From Brachycybe producta (taxonomy: Eukaryota > Arthropoda > Diplopoda > Playtdesmida > Andrognathidae): 64,000 nucleotides of DNA. Below the pieces are notes generated by a model, which was given only the letters and a program-made list of their open reading frames with translations, was not told the origin of the DNA and made no database searches. The position numbers and the translations under genes were made by a program. This document shows positions 47,470-59,758 of the stretch, piece by piece; positions within the stretch are counted from its first letter, which is position 1; every line of letters begins with the position of its first letter. The stretch covers positions 1,438,632 through 1,502,631 of the forward strand of contig JAUPFP010000043.1 of NCBI GenBank assembly GCA_036925085.1, given 5' to 3'.

Positions 47470-50400
47470 CTATTTAACGTTTACTTTTAGATTTTTATTA
47501 TTAAATATATCTATGGTCGTTTCGTGACAATTTCTTAGGTCGTAATCACAATGTCCGAGAGAAAATTTGCCTTCGCTTGGTTTAAAATAGTCTAAACCAC
47601 GACCAATCTTGATAACCCATCCATTGTCAAATCTGTGAAGGTGGAGATTTGCAAAAAAATAAAACATGGCATTGGTCTAAAGTAGTGGTTCCCAAACTTT
47701 CTTTTGGTCACGGTACAGTATTTTTTGGGAAAGGAAATCGCATTACACTAGTGTGCCACAGCCCATCCTTTTGGAAACCACTGGTTTAGTACATATTACG
47801 TGTCGTAACAGAGTTTTGTTTGTTTTGCTTTTTTCCAATAAAGTTAAAATTTATTTGAAAATATTAAAAAAGTATTAAATTATATTTAACATAATACAAG
47901 TAACATACGTATAACATCCAAAATTTCGCGGCACACCCTTTGGGAATCACTGGTCTAAACAGAGCGAAACGTTGCTGCATGCTAGCTAAAGCGGCGATCA
48001 CATTAGCAAAATTTAAAGCAAGTGTCACAGCAATGTGTTCTTGATTTAATTGCAATTGCCAATGCGATAATAGTCTTGCAAGACATTAAAATGGTTTCTT
48101 GCATGCTGTATTTTACACTTATGGAGCCCTGCAGAGGACTTTTGCAAAAAAAAAATTTTAATCTCGATATGTCGACTTTATCTTCGACATTTCGACTTTT
48201 TAATCTTTTATTCGGCCAGCTTAATTATGCCATGTTGCACGCACCATACTCTAATAATTATTAAATTATTGCAAGCGCCCTCTTGTAGCAGCAATAATTT
48301 AATTATTAGAGTATGGTGCGCACAGCATGACATAATTAACGTGGCCGAATAAAATAGAGATTAAAAGGCGACATGTTGACAATAAAGTCGACGTGTCGAG
48401 ATTCTGGAAAAAGTCGAAATGTCGAGATTAAAGTCGACACGTCTACGTGCACACCGGCGATCACAATGGTTATTTTTTTATTACATAGGCAATTGCAGTG
48501 AATTCAAGGACACATTGCAGCACATTGCCGCTTTACAAAAAACGCTGATCTTCGGTTTTTTCCGAAGAAACTGCAAGATTCGCAGCAATATTTGACTTTA
48601 ATTCTTGCATGGAATCTTGGGAGAAAAATAGCTAGTGTGATCGCCGCTTAAAGGTCACATCGTTATAGTTATCATATTACTTGGCATAGCAAATTGTTCA
48701 TTTTCGTTGTGGTCACACTTATATATGGAATTTCAAAGAAACATTCTAAAAAAAAAAAAAACACAAAAATCGCTTTGTTGACTTGCAAAAAACAGCAAGC
48801 TAAGTTGTGATTGGATGTGAAGTTAATTTTGTTCACCATCATAGACGAAAATTGGAAAAAAATTAGGCCAAAACGAAGGTTTACGAAGGGAGAAAGTTGT
48901 TTTGATTACAACGAAAGCTAACGAAGTATGAACTTTTTGCTGCGACAATTATTTTCTTCATTTCGCTTCGCTTCTCGTAAAGTATAAACCACCAAGCGTT
49001 ACAACTTTTAAGAAACAACACTTTTACTTTTAGAAAACAATGCTAAAGGTAGACGTAAAGTTGTAAATAAGATTGCAGTATACATTATGTGATACGTGAC
49101 AAGAAATTGCTACCCAGTTAGGAATTTGTATGTGTCAGTTAACACGAGGTTTCTTTTTATCGTTTGATTCGAAGTTAAAATTAGGCTACAAAATCTTCTA
49201 ACAGCCGACAAAGATATTCCTAATAAATTAGTCTGAGGTGTGGCCCTATTTAAAAAAGTTTTCTTTCTAGTAAATTTAACTTCTAAAAGCAGAAAAAAAC
49301 AGTTCAATATACATATATATTTATTTATATATATTTATTTATTTATAATAATTAAGGCCAAAAGAATTATGCTTTTTTTATTCAATCAGACTGCTTGGAG
49401 GCTAGAATTCAAATAAAACTTTAGATTAATTGTCAAGATATGCACACTCAACTTACTTTGGATTGGAGTAATAGTTACAGACTCTAAACAATCTTTTTGA
49501 ATGAAAAATGCATAATTTTCTTGGCCTTAAGGTGGCTGAATAGATATTTTGTTTTTGTTCCTCCCACCCGGATGGCGCCAATGCAGCGGCTAATGCAATG
49601 CTCCATAGATATTTTTGAAATATTTTGGACGCAAAAACGTCAAGGGAACGTTTTTGTTTGTTAGAAAAGAAACAATATCGTGGAAAAAAATTCAAATTGT
49701 TTTCAAAACTAGAATCGTAAAAGCTTATGCTAAAAGTTTTTTCGTGTTTATAGTTCAGTTTGAAAATAACCCGTTTTGAGGGTTTTCCATGACATTTCAT
49801 AAAAGAATTATTTTCATCTTTTTTTTCAAACTGTCATAAAAAACGTTTATTTTGAAAGATATCATCAGGAAAACACTTTTAGCATTGTCACTAATACCTT
49901 GTACACACACGAGTTAAATGAATTCAAATTAAATGTGTTTAGGTGAATGATACGGAATCCAGTTAAGGAAATGAATACCAAATGAAAATTGACTTTATTA
50001 TTAATATTTTCAATTGAAATACTAAATCAATATTTTAATGCTAATAGTTTACAAATTATATTTAAGTATTAACTTAATATTTTCAAGATTATTAACTGAA
50101 TAAATTGAATTCGGCATATTGTTTGTTTGTCCTTTACAGGGCTCTGTAGAACACATTTATTATTTAAATGCATTTAAGTTATCAGGTGTGTGTACTAGAT
50201 GTACTTATGTTTGTTGCTATCAAAGAGGCTAGAGTTCAAGAATTAAAATTCAGCTGAATTATATTCGTAGCTTAACTCTAGTCTCGAACCAACCTCTTTG
50301 ATCGCAAAAAGCATAATTTTTCTTTGCCTTAATTATCACCAACTGTTCTAGTTTCTGAAACACTTTTGATTTCTTTCGTAATGTTTCTCCTCAAAAACGG

Positions 50401-53051
50401 TTTGCTTGAAAAATATAATTTTTTTCATAACCGTGTGTGGTAGGAGGAGAACATAGAACATATAAGTTCACAGCAATGGCGCCATTCGTTTGGGATGAAG
50501 ACAAAATAAATATCTATTCAGCCACCTTGATAATAACAATGATAAATGTGTTTCTGATTTTTGACTATATTTTCAAAGATATGACGGAGAGACCCTCCAT
50601 TATAGGACCCCCCCCCCCCCAATTTGTTAGGTTTTTACAGTTAAATATATTTATACCTTATTTCACGATCGTGAAGAGTATGCGACAGTTCGATCTGAAG
50701 TTCTAGTTTACGCTTTCGAAGGCTATTGGTCAACTCTGCAAAACTTTCTTGTTGTTGCCTCGCAGTCGACTAAAAATGTTGTTATTACATTACAAATGCA
50801 ACACAAAAATAAAACGTAAAACAAAACGTAACTTACAAGATCGGTCGTTGTCCGTAACTTAATAAGTTTCAAATTCTTGCAAGATTTTACGACTACTTCG
50901 CAAAATCGTAGAAAATTATAAATCTATAAGAACAACAACAACAAAAAAACAAAACTAAAAAAAAAAGAAACAAAAATATTTACAGAAAACTATATAAGCT
51001 TTTTTTCACGAAGTAAAAAAATTGTTTTTTTTATTTCTAAAGAGTTTGAGGCCGAAAGCGACGATAGAAACCAACGTAGTAGTGGATTCTTATAAATGTT
51101 AACAAATGCTCACTTTTTAAAAGTAACAAGACTAGAATGATAGCATTCGTTTCTCTTTTTTTTAGAACAATGATTTGTTTAAATTTAAATCAGATTTTTT
51201 TGGAAAATTACTTTTGAAAATAATTTTTAAAAAAATGCATTCAGGTGTTTTACAAACAGTTGATTTTTCGAAAGCTGGTTATTTCGCACCTCGGCCGGAA
51301 GAGTGTCTCAACTCAATAAAACACTTTTTTTGGGGGAAAATGAGTTTAAAGTTGCATTTTTTTTCTATCTAAATTTATTGTAGGGGAGCCAAATAAACAG
51401 ATATTGCGAATAATTAAAACGGTTTTTACACTTGATAAACTCAGCAAAGTAAGCCATGAATCTCATCTTAACTTTAAACTCATTTGCCCCTAAAAAGTGA
51501 TTTTTTGAGTTGTGTCACTCTTTCAGCCGAGCTGCGATTTTTCACCATTTCAGGAGCATTGCCAGTGACGTAGCTGGGGTGTTTTTTTTTGGGGGGGGGG
51601 GCGGTGCCGGGGCCGGACGCCCCCAATTTATATTTTCCATAAAGAATTTTTTAATATCGTCTGCGTAAAGTTGGGTCACTTTCAAACTGACATAAACATT
51701 CTCTGAAGTGATTTCAGCTATCCTTCTAGTTTCTAAAACACTTTCAAGTTTCTCTTAATCTCGTTCGTAAAAGGCACCAATAACCAAGAGTTCGAAGGAA
51801 AAAAACCTTTCTTAATGCTTTTGTTTTAAAATATAATTAAATAAAATCAAAATTTTGATTAAAAACAATATAAATGGAGTTACTTTTATTTAAAATAATT
51901 TTTAAAAATTTTGCATTTATTTTGAAACAAAAACATATATACAATTTTGTAAAGTTATTATTTGAAAAAAAAATATATATAATGATAAATCGACCCTCGC
52001 TGGTTAAACTTTTATAAGAATCCACTGCTACGTCAAATTACGCGTCATTTTTTGTTTGATTATCAGAGTGCAGCTTTTATAATGTTTTATACCTGATGTT
52101 GCGCTCTAATGTAAGCGTCGTCAATATGGACCGTGGTTACGTCATCGTCGAGAAAACGTCCAAAGATTTTCTCGTAACCGAATCCATTCGCATTATTCTC
52201 GATCTTAATCTGTTCGTGTTGTCCAACGGCTGCAGAATTACCCATTATATAATTAATTGATTAGGCCTATATTTATATGTGTGTGTGACTGAAAATAACT
52301 TAAAACGGAAATGTGATTTTGGGAACGGTTCCCCTGAACTAACTTTGAAGTAATTTTAAGAAAAAAAAAATTTTAAGCACGAATGTGACATTGACATTCA
52401 AATGTTACCATCATTATAAATGACTCGAGATTATTATTTTGTGTGTGTGTGTGTTATTTAGCGACAGTTGCTAATAACAACAATAACAAAGTTTAACAAC
52501 GAAGCAAAAACGAAACTTAACATGAAATGAAAAACGCGTTTGAATCAATTTCGAAGGTGGTTGTTTTTTCGATCGAAACTTTTGCGATCGTTTTTTTTTT
52601 CTTCTTTCTTTCTTTCAAATTTTTTTCTAAAACCTTGTTGTCATTTCGGTGAAGTTGTTAGTGGACATTTCAAGACCTTGACCTTGTTCTTGTTGAGCCT
52701 GTTCCTTTATCTTTTCTGCTCTGTCCATGTACTGTAATGCTTTCTCGCGAAGCGCCAACTTCTTCGTTTCGTTCGTAGTCGCTACGGAAAAAGAAAAAAA
52801 CGAGAAAAGAAAAAGTTTCAAATATGTCGATTCTTATTTTTTTTCTTTTCTTGTCGAAATCTCAAGATGCCTTTGATGACATTCATCAGGAGTTGAAGTC
52901 CCTCTTGATAACAGACGGTGGCGTCCGTAAACCTCCTTTGTCTGTCCAACTCTACGGCTCTCGTCAGGACTTCGATCGCACACGATTCCATTCCGGCCAC
53001 GTGGCCACCGCCGGAACTTGAGGTGCCGGCCATTGGAACCTTTGATCTCAC
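47470..53051 (-). CDS. MITD1: MITD1: MIT-domain protein of ESCRT-III-dependent abscission
   Basis: Six exons on the minus strand. Exon 1 (52871-53051) reads [15 protein letters not shown], then the MIT helix [20 protein letters not shown]. Exon 2 (from 52781) gives [19 protein letters not shown]. Exon 3 (about 52094-52242) gives [20 protein letters not shown], then DAYIRAQHQ. Exon 4 (about 50838-50930) gives [19 protein letters not shown]. Exon 5 (about 50663-50770) gives [14 protein letters not shown]. Exon 6 (47470-47636) gives [20 protein letters not shown], then [18 protein letters not shown] and the stop. The order matches animal MITD1: an N-terminal MIT domain that binds ESCRT-III tails and a C-terminal phospholipase-D-like membrane-binding domain, acting at the midbody. 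Length about 240 residues, usual for the family. Intron 1 is GC-AG. Convergent with DYNC2H1. The last intron is crowded with MITEs. Confidence 0.93.
47683..47952. repeat. hAT-type MITE (270 bp) with 8-bp target duplication, MITD1 intron
   Basis: Ends TAGTGGTTCCCAAACTTT and CCCTTTGGGAATCACTG, the classic hAT CAGTGGTTCCCAAA-type terminus. Flanks GTCTAAAG (47675-47682) and GTCTAAAC (47953-47960), 7 of 8 identical. Confidence 0.85.
47986..48654. repeat. Family S copies 2 and 3 around a second palindrome
   Basis: Outer ends GCTAAAGCGGCGATCACATT and GTGTGATCGCCGCTTAAAG. A near-complete S unit lies at about 48448-48654; a partial one starts at 47986. Between them, about 48160-48450, is another palindrome centred near 48280 (CCATACTCTAATAATTATTA against its complement), with repeated GTCGA words. 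MITD1 last intron. Confidence 0.65.
49352..49530. repeat. TTAA-flanked MITE, family X, copy 1
   Basis: TTAAGGCCAAAAGAATTATG at the left mirrors CATAATTTTCTTGGCCTTAA at the right. Its right TTAA is also the left TTAA of P copy 5. A second X end lies at about 50295-50332. Confidence 0.7.
49527..50530. repeat. Family P MITE, copy 5, interrupted by a 438-bp insertion
   Basis: Starts TTAAGGTGGCTGAATAGATA and ends TAAATATCTATTCAGCCACC, TT. The insertion at 49895-50332 (from TACCTTGTACACACACGAG) is flanked by TTGTCACTAA (49885-49894) and TTATCACCAA (50333-50342), 8 of 10 identical. MITD1 last intron. Confidence 0.7.
51655..51810. repeat. Family Q MITE right half (copy 7)
   Basis: TTGGGTCACTTTCAAACTGA, then CTATCCTTCTAGTTTCTAAA and CACTTTCAAGTTTCTCTTAA. 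Preceded by a G-run (51590-51600). MITD1 intron. Confidence 0.6.
52782..52870 (-). other. GC-AG intron 1 of MITD1 (89 bp)
   Basis: After codons for VIK the exon ends in G; the next bases are GCATCTTGAG, with no GT in the right place. The acceptor is TTTTTCCGTAG. Joining gives [17 protein letters not shown], the same length as MITD1 relatives, so the donor is GC. Confidence 0.65.
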
Positions 53052-53600
53052 TTCGGTATTCTTAACCTAATAAACGAATATCTCATTAAAAATCAACAAT
53101 AACAACAAAAAAATATATATTTTAGATACAAATATCTAGACAGAGACCAAAGTTAGATGTTCGCGAACCGCTCAGAAACTGTTTGAGAGCTGCTGGCGAG
53201 CATAACGTCTGTACACCAAAAAAATTAGCTTGTTCGCACGTGCACGACGAACAGTTAAGTCTAGGGCCACGCTAGCGTTCTGGTCGCGTTGACCCGGTCG
53301 TGATTAACGACGCTTTAAATTGGAAACGTCTCTCGAACTCTTTTGATTATTCTGTCTTCCAGAAGCAAAATTAAGAGAAACAAGACTGTGTTTTATAAAC
53401 TAGAAGAGTCTATCTATCTCCCATCACAGGTTTTTTTCATGATGATATCTTTTAAAATGACCCAACTTTAAACATCTTAAGTGAATTTTTTTTACTCTTC
53501 TAGTTTTTTAAACATAAAGCTTCCATGGTATTTATTGAAAAGGAAATTTGTATTTGGCGCCATTGGACACAGATGCATTATGGGAATATAATGAAACTCC
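53052..53600. other. Upstream of MITD1; family Q fragment
   Basis: No gene. A Q MITE copy lies at about 53322-53530 (CTCGAACTCTTTTGATTATT, TTTTCATGATGATATCTTTT). Nothing else recognised. Confidence 0.5.
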
Positions 53601-54397
53601 GTTAAGAGGCTACATCACAAATTAACTTCAAAAAACCTCCACAAAGAGCGCTAGCATCGTTTTTTCCCAATGAGCCCATAGACCCAATGTTAAAGAAAAA
53701 ACGTTATTTTTTTTAAAATACACAGTTCGCGCGGCAATATGTTTATTTTTCATATTTAAAGTTGTCCAATATTAAGTTTACAAAGTGCAATGTGCGCCTT
53801 AAATATATGCTGATCGAGTGATAGAATGTCAAAAAATTGGTAAGTGCGGTTCTATTTTTAAAAAACTATTTCAAAATCGCGAATTTCTAACTCTTATGTT
53901 AAACTCCATTGAATACGCGCTCCTCACCATAAAAACATCCATTAAAATGCTCGTAAAATACGTAAAAATAATTTAAAAAAAAACACAATGAAACCATAGT
54001 GAAGCCAGCATATTGGCGCACGTGCAGATTTTTTTCTGGTTTTTAAAAATAATTTTTAGGTATTTTTACAAGCATTTTAATGGATGTTTTTTTCTTATAA
54101 CGAGCGCATACTCAACTTAGTTTAACATGAGTTAGAAATTCGCGATTTTGAAATAGTTTTTAAAAATAGAACCGCACTTACTAATTTTTTGTCATTCTAT
54201 CCCTCGATCAGAATATATTTAAGGTGCACATTGCACTTTGAAAACGTAATATTGAACAACTTTAAATATGAAAAATTAACATATTGCCGCCGCGACTGTG
54301 TTTTTTCTTTAACACTGGGTCTATGGGCTCAATAGAAAAACGATGCTGGCGCTCTTTGCGGAGATTTTTCTAAGTTATTTTGTAATGTAGCCTTTTG
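53601..54397. repeat. Foldback element family F, copy 3 (about 800 bp palindrome)
   Basis: Starts TTAAGAGGCTACATCACAAA; the right arm ends TTGTAATGTAGCCTTTTG. The arms (AAAGAGCGCTAGCATCG against CGATGCTGGCGCTCTTTG) are complementary over several hundred bases around a loop near 54000. Confidence 0.85.
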
Positions 54398-56371
54398 TTT
54401 ACTCTTCTAGTTTTTAAAACATAAAGCGTGCATGGTATTTATTGAAAATGAAATTTGTATCATTCTCCCTGCTAACTTTTCCTTTTCACTTATTTAGATT
54501 ATTAATATTAATAACATCAGAACCAAGAGTGTATCAGAGTGACGTATGACGTCACGCAGACCGCAGCAGCAGTAGCAACAAAATATGGGCTGCGTGGAGA
54601 CGGGGGTGAGGGGTGGGTGGGAGGAGGGGGAAATTTTTTTGGCGCCAAATGTGCATGTGCGTTTGCGGAATCGTAGTTACGGAGTTGACAACTTCTTAAT
54701 ACTGACGTAAAGATCCGAAATATTAAAATGGAAAAAAAATAGGAACATTACGTACGTCACAAGATAATTGATTGATAATCGGTGATAATAATTATCGATT
54801 GAGGTGTTTTTTTTTTCTTTTTCTCAGTATAAAGTAATAGGTGAATCCGAGAAATAAAGGAAAGGTTCAAAGAGGTACGTTACGTCAACAATATACAAAT
54901 CCGTATCCATAGCCCACCACCACCAACAACAACACAAAAATTTGATCACGTAAAGAAGCGACCCATTAAAAAAAGAAAATGCAACATTATACTCTCTACG
55001 CAAGGTTCCACGGAGAGGCTTAGAAAGAATATCGTTGACACGCCTTTAATGACAACTAATTATAAAGAACTGACACGATTAAATGTTATCCTAGTATTAA
55101 TTTGATGCATTCATAATATTTACAAAGGGTAGAACTAGAATGGCGTTGTTCTTTATACGGATTAACTTGATACATACGACATATTAGTAGTCTGAAATTA
55201 AAACGCTTTGGCTTCACAATTGTGATATCATGTTTTTTTTTTTTTTTCCTAACTACTTTTTTTTTTAGTATTTTCTTACAAACAAACACCAACCAATCAT
55301 GAACGAGAAAAAAATGTAGCTTATTCACAAGTTTCACAACCCATCACCTTGTTTTTTTCGTTGTGAATTCAAATGAATTCGTCCTATTTATTTGTTCTTT
55401 ATATTTTGGCGCCTCCTTGCGTTTCGAGACTGAGTCATTCCCGGCATTCCGAGGGAGGTACGATAGGCCATTTTGGAATTATATATATATTACGTAGTCT
55501 CTCAATAGTGAAATCGTATGGGAAGGAAGAGAGGAGCGCGATAAGCATTGGTTTCGAAGGATTTTTGGGCCACTTTTTCTGCATTTTCTACGGCCGATTT
55601 CTTTCGTTGCGTTTATGGCTTGTGTATTTTAAGGTAATTTATGTTTTAATTTGTTCTTTTTTAGGTGTTGAAATTGTTTCTTATCGGTCGTTTGTGGTCA
55701 TTCCGATTGTTATCTCTTCTGTTATAAACTAAAAGGACATTTTTTTTTCTATTTAAAGATTGACCGGTTCTCCTTCCTCCTCCCCCCTTCGTAACTTAAG
55801 TGTTCCCCACCCACAATTTCCATCCAGGGAATTGAAACTGAGGCGGGTCCATTAGGTATCTTATTAAGAGTGAGGGGAGAGGGTTGAGTCTGTAAGGGGC
55901 GAATGTTTTTTTTAGTGTCATTACAATTAAGACAATAAATGACCAGATTTCACATTGAAAAAAAAAAACATTGACATTGTTCACCTTTTCATATTAAAAT
56001 TTATTAGAAAACAAAGTCGGCGGAAATGAGGAATTCTTGTTTCTCGACTAGTTTCTCCATGAATTTCTCATAATAATGTGTGTTAATGACATCATAAATA
56101 GATATTTGTATTTCTATTGCTATAAATAAAAAAACAAAACGTCCTTCAATCATAAATGAAGGATTTTCATATTTATTTCGTTGAATATTCCTAGAAACTT
56201 GGTTAATTTCCTTCTAAAAGATGTTTCTCCACCTCCCAGTTTTCTTTTTCGTCTTGATTTCCTTTCTTAGCTCCGCCCTCCTCTTATGACGTCATACCCC
56301 TCTTCTTGAATGAATTTCGTTTGCTTAGCTGAGGGCGCGTGTGATTCGTCACGCGGTATCTCTCAGTAAGT
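54398..56371. other. Intergenic region with an orphan promoter-like block
   Basis: No credible gene. At 54547-54649 lie TGACGTCA (54547-54554), a G-quadruplex-type run (54602-54630, five G-runs) and the perfect E2F palindrome TTTGGCGCCAAA (54638-54649). A 119-codon frame from an ATG at 55373 has no recognisable domain. A short family M relic with TGACGTCA is at 56271-56300. Confidence 0.5.
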
Positions 56372-56564
56372 ACAGGCATCTGTAGACAGCTTCAGAATTT
56401 CTTTGGCTCCGCACTTTTATGGACGTCAAACTAAACGTCAAGCAGTTAGAAATAAAAAGGGCGGGGCATGTGACGTCATACCCAGTAACAAATCAATTAG
56501 AAATTGATGACGCTCATAAGAGGGCGGAGCCAAAGAAATTCTGAAGCCGTGTACAGGTACCTGT
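56372..56564. repeat. Family M MITE, copy 4, with 9- to 10-bp target duplication
   Basis: ACAGGCATCTGTAGACAGCT at the left and TGTACAGGTACCTGT at the right; inner arms CAGAATTTCTTTGGCTCCGC and CAAAGAAATTCTG. Flanks CTCAGTAAGT and CTTAGTAAGT are 9 of 10 identical, a MULE-type duplication. CRE octamer at 56471-56478. Confidence 0.85.
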
Positions 56565-57837
56565 CTTAGTAAGTCGGTAGTGAACAAACGGATGACGTCA
56601 CTGGTCACAGTTATTTAGAATGGATTATGGAACCTGAGTGACGTCATCTGTTGCCGTTTTAAGGATGTTTTCGTTGTAAACTTATGATAATTCATTAGAA
56701 GTTGTCCGTGACTCACTTTTTATTTTAATTAATATACTTTAACCACCCCCTTCCCCCCCTTCCCCCGCGATGAGGCGGAGTTATGCAAAGGGCGTGGTTA
56801 CCGTTTTCTGTTTTTATTTATATTTAAATTCATGGCGAGACAAATTGAATTCAGTTTGAAACAATGTCAAGAACAATAATAAGTATATAATTTTCATTTC
56901 GAAATAAACAATATAGTTGAAAACAATTCCGTTGTCATTTACATGTTTGTTTTATGGTGGCGACGCCTTGTGGTGGGGGTGGTTTTTGTTTTTAATAATG
57001 GTTGTGGGCGGAGTTAGTAAGGTGCGCTATTTTGCGTCATTAAAGGGAGATTGCTGACCCGAAATGGCTGTCTTTTAGTTTGTCCAAAAGAAATTTTATA
57101 AAGATAAAGGTAGATTTAAAAAAAGATATAGTATTCAAGTAAAAATTGTTAAGCTAAGGTAGGATTTAAGTAGATAAAAAGTTAGAAGAAAAAACCCCCG
57201 CCAAAAGTGAGCGAAGATTCGTCTGCTTTTTTTTGAAGCTAGAAGGAAGACATCTTGCTTCAAATGTCATCGTCCATTTCTGTTTTGTGCGTTCATTGAA
57301 TTGTATTGTAACTGAAGCATTAAGTAGAGTTTGCGCCCTCTATCGGCCACACTCAAGTATGGCACGAAATGCTCCATAGGAAAAGCTCTTAGTTGACTAG
57401 TTACCTCAGTCATATTATCTTGATTTTGTTTTATTATTTTAATTGGAGAGAGTGGCGCCATTAATAATTGAAATTGGCATATAATTACTTTTAAAATTAA
57501 GTAAAAGTGAATTATGAGAATTAGATTCTTATTTACAGTATATATAAGTATGGGTATTTTCTTTTGCGAAGTAAAAGAGAAAAATGAAAATCAAAAAGTT
57601 GGAAGAATATGAAATGCTGTTAGATGTGTGGTGATGATGTCACTGCAATTTATTCACTTGTTTTAGTAAGAATTTTTTTTTTTTATTTCATAATCATTAA
57701 TCAGGAAAGGTAAAACCCGGAATTGAGATTAGCCTTATTTCAAGGTTCCTATCTTTTAATTAAATTATGTTGAGGAATGAGGATTTAAAACTTTGCAAAC
57801 TATGCAAATGGAGCTGGAATTGGGTTTTTGAAAAACG
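56565..57837. other. Intergenic, no gene seen
   Basis: Contains CRE octamers at 56593-56600 and 56639-56646, C-runs near 56740-56765, and otherwise AT-rich sequence. No ORF with recognisable content. Confidence 0.5.
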
Positions 57838-58522
57838 ACCATGTACAAGAAAATTGAAAGTATTTTAGAAACTAGAAGAGTAAATGGTAACTTAAAAGGA
57901 GGCCATTGTTAAATCCAGAAATTTCTTGTCAAAATGATGTCAAGACTTAACCAACGATTGCCAAAATAAATTTTTAAAATTAAAAATAATTCATTAAAAT
58001 AAAAAAAAAACAACTTAAAAATGAAGTGACTTTTCATGAGTCACTAAATAACGCCATTTTAAATTTCAAGAAATGCAAGTCTACCCCTCAACTTAGTGGC
58101 AAATGTTGTCACCTCACATTTCCATAATTCCTTAATGAAATACATGTATTCCCTAGTCATGTTAAACTCAACATGACCTTCCAATCAACTCGAGGGGCAC
58201 GTACGTGGCAGGTGGCATATAATTCAAAAATCAAAGCCATAGTAGTTTTGATATGAATAGGGAATACATGTATTTGAATAGGGAATTAAAAGTAATGTGG
58301 AGTGACAACATCAGCATCTGAGTAGATAGGGATAGAGGTAGGCGTTTGGTGGCGCATCTATCTGATAAAAGTCCATTTATATGAAAAGTCAATTGATTTT
58401 TAATTTTAATTATATTAATGACTTATTTTAAATTTTAAAAATCGTCTTGGTAATTGTTGACAATATTTTGACAAGAAATTTCTGGAGGTAATGGTATCTA
58501 AGTAAAGTTTCATGTTGATACA
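57838..58522. repeat. Family Q MITE split by inverted-repeat element V (57898-58494)
   Basis: The Q left arm (TGAAAGTATTTTAGAAACTA) stops at the word AACTTA; Q resumes after V with AGTTTCATGTTGATA. V has mirror ends TCCAGAAATTTCTTGTCAAA and TTTTGACAAGAAATTTCTGG, and an inner pair AAATACATGTATTCCCTA and its complement. Confidence 0.65.
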
Positions 58523-59069
58523 TGTAACAGTGTAGAGCACCTGTTACGGGTCTCGGGTCTAGATCCACTTAGTTTTGGGTGGATACCGCCTTATGCTGAA
58601 AGTGTGATTTTGGCCCGATTCCGAATGGTGCCGGGGTCGTTCCCTTTGGTATTTCTCGTGAACGCAATTGGCGAGAAGAGTATGAATGATAACAGGCGAG
58701 ACGAATGCAGATTGTCGTGTTACGTATTTAATGCACGGAATCATAGAAGATACACCAGAGAAGAGTTAAGACTGTGGCGTTGCTTAGCCACCGGACCTAT
58801 TAAATGAGTTGTTTCATAGTTACGATATCAGAGAATGGACCCCCGAATCAATCGAGGCGTGGACCATTATACCTAGGGCCTGTGTGCCCCTACACCCATG
58901 CCCCAAGGACCGTGCCTTGATGGGTAGCCATCCACCGATACCGGAACCAGTATGTGATTTATGTTTTGTTGTCTTAGATGGTAACGAAAGGGGCGGGAAT
59001 GCGGCACTCGGGGTACGAGGAACCTCAAGGCTATGGTAATAAAGGGAAGACGACATACAGGGTGTTACA
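58523..59069. other. GC-richer island with TGTAACA...TGTTACA ends: solo-LTR-like, partly open frames
   Basis: About 547 bp, clearly richer in G and C than its surroundings. It starts TGTAACAG and ends GTGTTACA, like LTR termini, with AATAAA close to the right end (59038). Flanks (TACA, GACA) only weakly suggest a target duplication. Two plus-strand frames abut: about 100 codons open to 58807 (GWIPPYAESVILARF, then NRRDECRLSCYVFNARNHRR) and a second from 58788 to the stop at 59037-59039 (SYDIREWTPESIEAW, then VCDLCFVVLDGNERGG). One frameshift would join them. I do not recognise the protein. It may be a decayed coding fragment or an LTR. Confidence 0.4.
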
Positions 59070-59758
59070 GACAAGTATATAATTATGAACTATAATCACC
59101 TAATAAAGTAAATTTTCATTTTTCATTTCAAGTTTGGCGAAAATGCAAAAAAAAAAAATTATCTTCTAATGTTCAAAAACTTGAAATTTGTTAATTTTCA
59201 AAATTGCTGTGCCAAGCGTAATCTTTTGAAAGATAAAATGAAACTAGTTTCACATGTTTCAGCTTTAGTTCTAGTTTTTCGTAATCGTACTTCTGGAACT
59301 CTAAAATTCAGTTAATATTAGGAACGAATCTCCCTTAGAATTCTTCTTAAATTAGCTTAGTAATTACTAATTAGTTATTGCTTAAAAATTGACATTGAAA
59401 AATGTAACAAAAATTGATGAAATATTGTCATTAGAGGCGCTAATAACGACGACAATGTTACTGATGATGATAATAATGATAATAAAGGGAGAACTTTTTG
59501 TTTTGAAACCGTTGCCATTGGCAACGTCCATTTTTCATTGCCTTTTTTTCTCAATGGTTGGGAGGAGTTTTGAGCCAATTTTTTTGACGATTGCAATGGA
59601 AAACCACTTTTGAGTTTTATAAAAACCTTTCATCTTGTTGTTATAACATTTAGCTTGACCCCTTAAAAAAAAAAGGGGGGGGGGGAATTTCACGCTGCAG
59701 TGGAGGCTATTTCAAGTAGCAGTGGGTTTTAGCAGTGTCTTTCAGTGTTGTTCTTACA

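Noticed and set aside
55373-55732. 119-codon ORF from an ATG
   Set aside because: Hydrophobic low-information sequence in intergenic DNA, no domain, no splice context; most likely chance.
58820-59074. Minus-strand 84-codon ORF in the GC island
   Set aside because: Shadow of the GC-rich composition; the plus-strand frames look more protein-like, and neither is recognised.
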